Assembly: GCF_030269125.1 (NCBI RefSeq)
Contig: NZ_BSSM01000024.1
Span: 1-64,000, forward strand
Origin: Streptomyces hygroscopicus subsp. hygroscopicus
GTDB lineage: Bacteria; Actinomycetota; Actinomycetes; Streptomycetales; Streptomycetaceae
DNA: 64,000 nucleotides
Direction of reading: 5' to 3'
In this document: positions 43,001 to 50,400 of the stretch, in pieces
Layout of the letters: each line of letters starts with the position of its first letter
How positions within the stretch are numbered: the first letter of the stretch is position 1
Translations under genes and position numbers: made by a program
The notes under the pieces: model-generated
Told to the model about the DNA's origin: nothing
Databases searched by the model: none
What the model saw: the letters and a program-made list of their open reading frames with translations, nothing else

Positions 43001-44478
43001 CCCTGGTCCGCACCCCCACCGCCGTCCTCTACGCCTGGGGCCTGGACGCCGCGCAGATCGGCGAACCGGACGAGACGGCCTGCTACTTCGGGCTCGTCCG
43101 GCTGGCCCGCGCGATGGCCGAGGAGAGCGTCGTCAACGAGGTCCGCGTCGGCGTCGTCACCACCGGCGCCTTCCGCACCGGCGACGGCGAACGCCCCGAC
43201 CCGGCCGCCGCGATGCTCAGCGGTCCGGTGCAGGTGCTCCCCGAGGAGTACGGCAACCTGCGCTGCGCCCAGATCGACCTGGCGCCCGGCGCCGCGCTCG
43301 ACACCGCCACGGCCGAGACCGTCCTCGGCGCGGTCCTGACCACGCCCGCCCGGCTCCTCGCCCTGCGGGACGGCACCCTGCTCACCCGCGCCCTCACGCA
43401 GCGCACCGTCCCGACCGTCCCCGACCGCCCCGCCGACGGCGAGACCTGGGTCGTCACGGGCGGTCTCGGCGGCATCGGCCGGACCCTCGCCGCCGAACTG
43501 GCCCGCACCCGGGGCGCCCGCCTCGCCCTGCTGGGCCGCAGCGCCGCCGAGGCCGGTCTCACGCGGGAGTTGCGCGACGCGGGCACCGAGGTCATCGCCC
43601 TGCGCGCCGACGTCACCGACGCCGACTCCCTGGGCGCGGCGCTGGACGAGGTGCGTGCCCGCTTCGGCCGGATCGACGGCGTCGTGCACGCCGCGGGGGT
43701 TCCCGGCGGCGGCTCCGTGGCGCTGCGGGAGGACGCCGAGGCCCGAGCCGTGTTCGCCCCCAAGATCACCGGCATGCGCAACCTGCTCGCCGCGCTCCGC
43801 CCCGACGAGGCCCGCGTGCTGCTGGTCTGCTCCTCGCTCGCCACCCTGGTCCCCACCTACGGACAGTCCGACTACGCCGCCGCCAACGCCTACCTGGCCG
43901 CCGCCGCGGAGGCGGAGGCGCGGCACGGCGACCGCCGTGTCCTCGCCGTCGACTGGGACATGTGGCGCGAGGTCGGCATGGCCGCGGACGCCGAAGTCCC
44001 CGCGGACCTGAAGGCGTTGCAGGAACGGATGCTCGCCGGGGCACTCACCCCGGACCAGGGCGCCCGCGCCTTCGCGGCGCTCCTCGACGGGCCCGCCGGC
44101 CGCCATGTGGTGGCCCGCGCCTCGGCGGTCGTCACGGAGGGCGCCCTGCGCCTCACCGACGAGCCGGCCGTCGCACGCCCGGCCGCCGTCGCGCTGCCCC
44201 GCCCCGACCTCACCACCCCGTACGTCGCCCCGCGCACCCCCACCGAGGAGCGCCTCGCCGCGATCTACGCCGAGATGCTCGGCCTGGACCGGGTCGGTGT
44301 GGACGACGACTTCCTCGATCTCGGCGGCCACTCCCTGCTCGCCGCGCAGGTCGTGGCGCGTCTGCGGGCCGAGTTCGACGTCGAGGTGCCCGCCCGCGCG
44401 TTCTTCGAGGGCGGCCGGGTGGCCGAACTCGCCGAGCTGATCGAGGACAGCATCCTCGCCGAACTGGAGAACCAGTGA
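40012..44478 (+). CDS. type I PKS module, KS-AT-KR-ACP
   Basis: This 1488-residue protein extends the chain with one malonate and reduces the beta-ketone. The KS has TACSTS (Cys ~187), HGTGT and GHLDAAAG. The AT has GHSLGE (Ser ~634) and RAFHS, a malonyl-CoA-type motif rather than methylmalonyl YASH. The KR (NADPH loop GGLGGIG near 1150) has the Lys, Ser and Tyr/Asn residues in FAPKITG, CSSLATL and YGQSDYAAANAYL; an LDD motif is absent (GVPGGG). The ACP has GGHS, Ser ~1441. No DH or ER is present, so the ketide should keep a beta-hydroxyl. GTG 40012 follows GGAG. The acidic N-terminus may dock with the basic tail of the preceding NRPS. It overlaps the next NRPS by 4 bp. Confidence 0.93.
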   Translation: MNAEPVQPDPDDVEGRIAVVGMAGRFPGADTPDELWRLLDSGADAVSRFTPGELRDSGVPASEAAAPGYVPAKGALDDIAGFDSRLFGYGALEASVIDPQQRIFLECAWAALEDAGCDPDRAGGPIAVYAGSLLSTYLIHNLLPRADLRASLGVPLLFQSNQPDQLATRAAYKLNLRGPAITVQTACSTSLVAVHLAVQSLLGQECDVALAGGVTVTVPQRSGYLPVEGGIESPTGRCRPYSADANGTVFGNGAGVVVLKRLADALADGDRVHAVVLGSAVTNDGSAKAGYTAPGVAGQTAVISEALSVADVPPRTIGYVQGHGTGTALGDPIEIEALTRAYRAAGTAGDDVAWCALGSVKSTIGHLDAAAGVTGFIAAVQALRHGRIPATLHGDAGTPGEALSGTPFHAPGRSAEWPAGEAPRRAAVSAFGIGGTNAHVILEEAPVPAGRPAPGRPAVPVALPLSARTATALDTLAERLAAHLEAHPEVPLADVARTLRTGRRELDHRRVVLAHDSAEAVAALRAGGRRDTVAARTGRVDAPVAFLLPGQGSQLPSMAVGLYDTHPVFRAALDECADHLRPVLGRDLIELLRDGEEELRRTDLLQPAVVAVGHALARLWAHWGVRPAALLGHSLGEFTAAALSGVFALPDALRLAAERGRLMADTGPGAMLAVPLAEDAAAAEAAAHGLDLAAVNGPEAAVLAGPLDAVERAARALGERGLRTLRLPVDRAFHSRLCDEAADRFAEAVAQTARSAPRVPFVSGVTGDWITDAEATDPGYWARQMREPVRFDRGLATLTALDDGLVLVENGPGSVLTDLVRAVRPGGDAPHTAPAPLPARGRRGPEDEPASAVLSLGGLWTRGAAVAWEPVGGEARVTGLPGYPFEHLDHWIDPGTAPVEEPVARESADAVLAGIVWRPLDTAPDGGEPLRGRRQTWLVLMDRAGAAQPAVDLLTARGQIVTVVRPGTEYRRVRRGVYELDPRDPAQYAKLVADLRALVRTPTAVLYAWGLDAAQIGEPDETACYFGLVRLARAMAEESVVNEVRVGVVTTGAFRTGDGERPDPAAAMLSGPVQVLPEEYGNLRCAQIDLAPGAALDTATAETVLGAVLTTPARLLALRDGTLLTRALTQRTVPTVPDRPADGETWVVTGGLGGIGRTLAAELARTRGARLALLGRSAAEAGLTRELRDAGTEVIALRADVTDADSLGAALDEVRARFGRIDGVVHAAGVPGGGSVALREDAEARAVFAPKITGMRNLLAALRPDEARVLLVCSSLATLVPTYGQSDYAAANAYLAAAAEAEARHGDRRVLAVDWDMWREVGMAADAEVPADLKALQERMLAGALTPDQGARAFAALLDGPAGRHVVARASAVVTEGALRLTDEPAVARPAAVALPRPDLTTPYVAPRTPTEERLAAIYAEMLGLDRVGVDDDFLDLGGHSLLAAQVVARLRAEFDVEVPARAFFEGGRVAELAELIEDSILAELENQ

Positions 44479-47400
44479 CGAAGCCGACCGGCCGGGAGCA
44501 CCGACTCGCCCGGCTCACCCCCGAACAGCGGGCCGCCTTCGAGGCACGCACCCGCGGCCGCGCCGTCGCGAACGCCACCGCGCCCCCCGACGCCGACCGC
44601 AAGTCCGCGATCACCCCGGCCGAGGGACCCGTGCCGCTGTCCTTCGGACAGGAACGGCTCTGGTTCCTGGAGCAGTTGGCCCCCGGCCTCGGGGTCCACA
44701 ACGAGTACGTGGCGCTGCGGCTCACCGGCGCGCTCGACCTATCGGCGCTCGACGCCGCCCTGACCCGGCTCGCCGACCGCCATGACGCGCTGCGGACCGT
44801 GGTCGAGGTGGCCGACGGAGTGCCGGTGCAGCGGGTGCTGCCGCCGGGACGGTCCGTCCTCGATGTCGTCGAGGTCGACGGCAGCGGGACCGACGGCAGC
44901 GGGACCGACGACGGTGAGACCGACGACGGCGAGGCCGCCGACGCGTCCGCGGCCCGGTGTTCGATCGCCGAGCGTTCGATCGCCGAGCGGGAGGCCGCCC
45001 GGCCCTTCGACCTCGCCCGGGGCCCCCTGTTCCGCGCGGTCCTGATCCGCTCGGCGCCCGACCGTGCCCTGCTGCTCGTCGTCAACCACCACATGGTCGG
45101 CGACGCCTGGTCCCGTGCCGTCCTGGTGGACGAGCTGTGTTCCGGGTACCGCGACCAGCTGGAAGGGGACGGCGCCGAGCCCGCCCCGCCGCCCCTGCGG
45201 TACGGGGACTGGGCCGCCTGGCAGCGCCGCGAACTCACCGACGAGCACCTCGCCGACCACCTCTCCTACTGGCGGGAGCGCCTCGCCGGCACACCGCCGC
45301 TGCTCGACCTGGTCACCGACCGGCCGCGTCCCGCCGTGCCCAGCCATCGGGGCGGCCGCACCCGCTTCACCCTGGACGCGCGGCTCACCGAGGCCGTGGA
45401 GAGCGCCGCGCGGCAGGCCCGCGCCACCCCGTTCATGGTGACCCTCGCCGCCTGGCAGGCCGTCCTGATGCGGCACTCCGGGCAGGAGGACGTCGTCGTC
45501 GGCGTACCCACCGCAGGCCGCGACCGGCCCGAACTCGCCGGCCTCGCCGGGATGTTCGTCAACAGCCTGGTGCTGCGCGCCGACCTGTCCGGCGACCCCA
45601 CCTTCGAGGAGCTGCTCGCCCAGGTGCGCGAGACGTCCCTCGGCGCGTTCGCCCACGCCGAGGTGCCCTTCGAACGGCTCGTGCGGGAGCTGAGCCCCGA
45701 CCGGGCCCTCGGCCACGCCCCGCTGTACCAGGTGCAGTTCGGCTACCGGAACGTGCCGGAGCGCGAGCTGTCCCTGCCCGGCGTCCGCGTCGAGCCGGTG
45801 GACCTCGACAACGGCCTGTGCCGCACCGACCTCAGCCTCGAACTGGCCCGCAGCGGTGACGTCACCGAGGGCATCTGCGAGTTCAGCCGCGACCTGTTCG
45901 ACGCGACCACCGCGCAGACCCTGACCGGGGCGCTCGAACGCGTGCTGCGGCGTGCCACCGCCGACCCGGGGCTGCGCCTGTCCGAACTCCTCGCCCTGAC
46001 CCCCGCCGAGCAGGCCGTCCTCGACGCGGCCGGGGACGGCGGGCGCGTAGCGGACGGCACGCCGGACGTGCTCGCCTCGTTCGCCGAGGCCGTGCGCAGC
46101 CACCCCGACGCCGAGGCGGTCGTCTCCGGCGGCACCACCCTCACCTTCCGCGCCCTGCACGAGCGCGCCCGGCGCATCGCCGCCCATCTGCGCACCGCCG
46201 GCGTCCGCCCCGGCGACCGCGTCGGCATCGGGCTGCGGCGCGGTGCCGATCTGCCCGCCGCGCTGCTGGCCGTGCTCATGAGCGGCGCCGCCTATGTGCC
46301 GCTCGACCCCGACTACCCGGCGCAGCGACTCGGGTACGTGTGCGGCGACGCCACCCCGTCCGCCGTACTGGTGCACACCCCGACCCGGGAGGCGTTCGCC
46401 TCGGGCATCGTCCCCGACGGGACCGCGCTGGTGGACCTCGACCACGAGGCGGGGACGCCGCACGCCGCCGGGACCGAGCCCGCGCACGCGGCAGCCGATC
46501 CCGAGGCCCCCGCGTACGTCATCCACACCTCCGGCTCCACGGGCAGGCCCAAGGGCGTCGTGGTCCTCCACCGCAACCTCACGGCGTTCCTCGCCGCGAT
46601 GGACAAGGTCGTGGGGACCGGCGGCGAGCCGGTGACCTGGCTCGCGGTGACCAGCGTCTCCTTCGACATCTCCGTCCTCGAACTGCTGTGGACCGTCAGC
46701 CGGGGACACCGCGTGGTGATCGGCCCCGACAAGGACACCGCCGCACCGGTCACGACGGAGACCGCCCCGGTCCCCGCGAAGGCCACCCCGGCCGCCGCGG
46801 GGTCCGCCCCCGAGTTCAGCCTGTTCTACTTCGCCAGCGACACCGGCCACACCCTCCCCGGACCCGACCAGTACCGGCTCCTCATGGACGGCGCGCGCTT
46901 CGCCGACGAGCACGGGCTCAGCGCCGTATGGCTGCCGGAGCGGCACTTCCACGCGTTCGGCGGCCCGTTCCCCGCGCCCTCCGTCCTGGCCGCGGCGTTG
47001 GCCACCGCGACCCGCCGGATCGGCATCCGCGCCGGCAGCGTCGTCATGCCCCTGCACCACCCGGTCCGGGTGGCCGAGGAGTGGGCCGTGGTCGACAACC
47101 TGTCCGGCGGCCGGGTGGGCCTGTCCTTCGCGTCCGGCTGGCACATGGACGACTTCGTCCTCGCCAAGGACGCCTACGACGACCGCCAACGCCGCACCGT
47201 CGAGGGCCTGGACACGGTCCGCCGGCTGTGGCGCGGCGAGCGCGTGCCCTTCGAGGGACCCGCCGGACGCACCGTCGAGGTCGGCGTCCTGCCCCGGCCC
47301 GTCCAGGGCGAACTGCCCGTCTGGCTCACCTCGTCGGGCAGCCCCGAGACCTGCCGCAGGGCCGGCGAGACGGGCGCCCGGCTGCTGACGCACCTGCTCG

Positions 47401-50400
47401 GGCAGAGCGTCGAGGACCTCGCCGAGCGCATCGCGGTCTACCGGGACGCCTGGCGGAGCGCGGGCCACGCGGGCGAACCGCACGTCACCCTCATGCTGCA
47501 CACCTTCGTGGGCGCCGACGCCGACGACGTCCGGGCGCACGCCTGGGAGCCGTTCCGCGAGTATCTGCGGTCCTCCGTCGGCCTGATCGAGAACATGGCC
47601 CGCGCCCTCGGCGTCGACATCACCGCGGACGACTTCACGGACGACGACCAGGAGGCCCTGCTCGACCACGCCTGCGCCCGCTACCTCGCCGACAGCTCCC
47701 TCATCGGCACGGTCGAGGACCGGCTGCCGCTCGTGCGGCGGCTGACCGAGGCGGGCGTGGACGAGATCGCCTGCCTGGTCGACTTCGGCGTCGACGCGGA
47801 CGCCGCCGCGGCGGCCTGGCCCGCACTGGCGGAGCTGAGGTCCCGCGCCGCCGCGTCCGCGGCGCCGGGCACCGGAACCCCGGCGGGGGCCGGACCCGCG
47901 GCGGTCGGTGCGGACCTCACGGCCCTGGTCCGCGCGCACGGCGTCACCCACCTCCAGTGCACCCCCTCCCAGGCCCGCGCCCTCCTCGACGAGGAGGACA
48001 CCGCCGCCCTCGGCACCCTGCGCGAACTCCTCCTCGGCGGCGAGCCCCTCGACGCCGACCTCGTCCGCGCCCTCGCCGGACACCTGCGCGGCACACTGCG
48101 CAACATGTACGGGCCGACCGAGACCACGGTGTGGTCCACGACCGACACCGTCGACCCGGCGGAAGGCACCGTCACCATCGGGCGGCCCATCGCCGGCACC
48201 ACGGTCCGCGTCCTGGACCCGCACGGGCGCCGCGTCCCCCTCGGCGTCCCCGGCGAACTGCACATCGGCGGCGCCGGGGTGACCGCCGGATACCTCGGCC
48301 GCCCCGAACTCACCGCCGAACGCTACGTCACCACCGGCGAAGGCGAACTCCTCTACCGCACCGGCGACATCGTGCGCGTCCGCCCCGACGGCCGGCTCCA
48401 GTACCTCTCCCGCAACGACAACCAGCTCAAGATCCGCGGCTTCCGCGTCGAGGCCGGCGAGGTCGAGGCCGCGCTCACCGCCCTGCCGTCCGTGCGCCAG
48501 TGCGTCGTCACCGCCCACGCGCCGGGCACCTCCCGGGCCGCGCTCGCCGCCCACGTCGTACCCGCCGACCCCGGACGGCCCCCCGCCCCGGCCGAGTTGC
48601 GCGCCGAACTGGCCCGCCGCCTGCCCGGGTTCCTCGTGCCCTCGCACTACGTGCTGCTCGACGCGCTGCCGCTGACCGGCAACGGCAAGATCGACCGCGG
48701 CGCGCTGCCCGCGCCCGGCCCGCTCGGCCGCGAGAACGGCACGGCGTTCACGGCACCTACCACGCCCACCGAGGAGACGATCGCGCGGGTGTGGCGCGAG
48801 GCGCTGGGCGCCGAACGCGTCGGCGTACACGACGACTTCTTCGAACTGGGCGGGCACTCGCTGCTCGCCACCCAGGTCGTCGCCGGCATCCGACGCGCCC
48901 TCGGGGTACGGCTGCCGCTGCGCACCCTCTTCGAGGCCCCCACCGTCGCGGCCCTCGCCCGCGCCGTGGACGACACCGGCACCGACACCGGGGCCGCCGC
49001 AGGACAGCGGGACACCGCGGCCCCGGCCGGGCTCCACCCGGACCCCGAGCACCGCCACGACCCGTTCCCGCTCACCGAGGTGCAGCGGGCCTACTGGATC
49101 GGGCGCAGCGGCGCCGTCGGCGGCGACGTCTCCTGCCACCTGTACGTCGAACTCGACCTCGACGACGTCGACCTGACGCGCCTGGAGACCTCCTGGCAGT
49201 CGCTCGTGCGGCGCCACGACGCGCTGCGCATCGTCGTGGACGAGGACGGCGAACAGCGCGTCCTCGCCGACGTACCCGACTACCGGATCGGCGCCGAGGA
49301 CCTGCGCGCCCTGGACGCGGCCGACCGGGAGCGGCGCCTGGAGGCGACCCGGCAGGCCATGTCGCACCAGGTACTGCCCTCCGACACCTGGCCCCTGTTC
49401 GACATCCGCGCCAGCCGCACCACCGGCAGCGCCGTCCGCCTCCACCTCGGCATCGACACCCTGATAGCCGACGGGGGCAGCGTCCAGATCCTGCTGCGCG
49501 AACTCCTCGCCGTCTACCGGGGCGAACTCGACCCGGAGCCCATGGAGCTGTCGTTCCGGGACTACGTCGTCGCCGAGCGCGCCCGCCGCGAGGGACCGGA
49601 ACGCGCACGCGACCTCGCCTACTGGCGCGACCGCCTCGACACCCTGCCGCCCGCCCCGCCGCTGCCCCTGGCCCAGCGCCCCGAGCAGCTCACCGAGACC
49701 CGCTTCCGGCGCCGCGAGGCCCACCTCGACGCCGGCCTGTGGGCCCGGCTGAAGGAACGGGCCGCCGCGGCCCGCATCACCCCGTCCGCGCTCGCCCTGG
49801 CCGCCTACGCCACCGTCCTCGGCGCCTGGTCCGGCACCGACCGCTTCACCCTCAACCTCACCCTCTTCAACCGCGTCGGCGACCACCCCGAACTCCCGTC
49901 GCTCGTCGGCGACTTCACCGCGCTGACCATGCTGGAGATCGACGGCGCCACCGAAGACGCGTTCGAGGCGCGGGCCCGCCGCATCCAGGACCGGCTCTGG
50001 AACGACCTCGACCACCAGCTCGTCAGCGGCGTGTGGGTCGCCGGTGAACTCGCCCGCCGCCGCGGTGTCGCCGAGGCCGTCATGCCGGTCGTCTTCACGA
50101 GCGAACTCGGCGCCGCCGACGCCGGTGCGACGCCCCCGGCCGGGCTGGGCGCGCGGGTCGCGTACACCATCACCCAGACGCCGCAGGTCTGGCTCGACCA
50201 CCAGATCGCCGAGGACGGCGGCCGGCTCCGGCTCACCTGGGACGCCGTGGAGGCGCTCTTCGCGCCCGGCACGCTGGACGACATGTTCGACGCGTACACG
50301 GCGCTGCTCACCGCCCTGGCCCGGGAACCCCTCGCCTGGTCCGACCCGCACCGCGAGATCCTGCCGCCGCGGCAGGCCGCCCGCTACACCGTCCTCAACG

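Noticed and set aside
40012..44478. Trans-AT PKS organisation suggested by the lack of an LDD motif in the KR
   Set aside because: A complete AT with GHSLGE and AFHS lies in cis in both PKS proteins.
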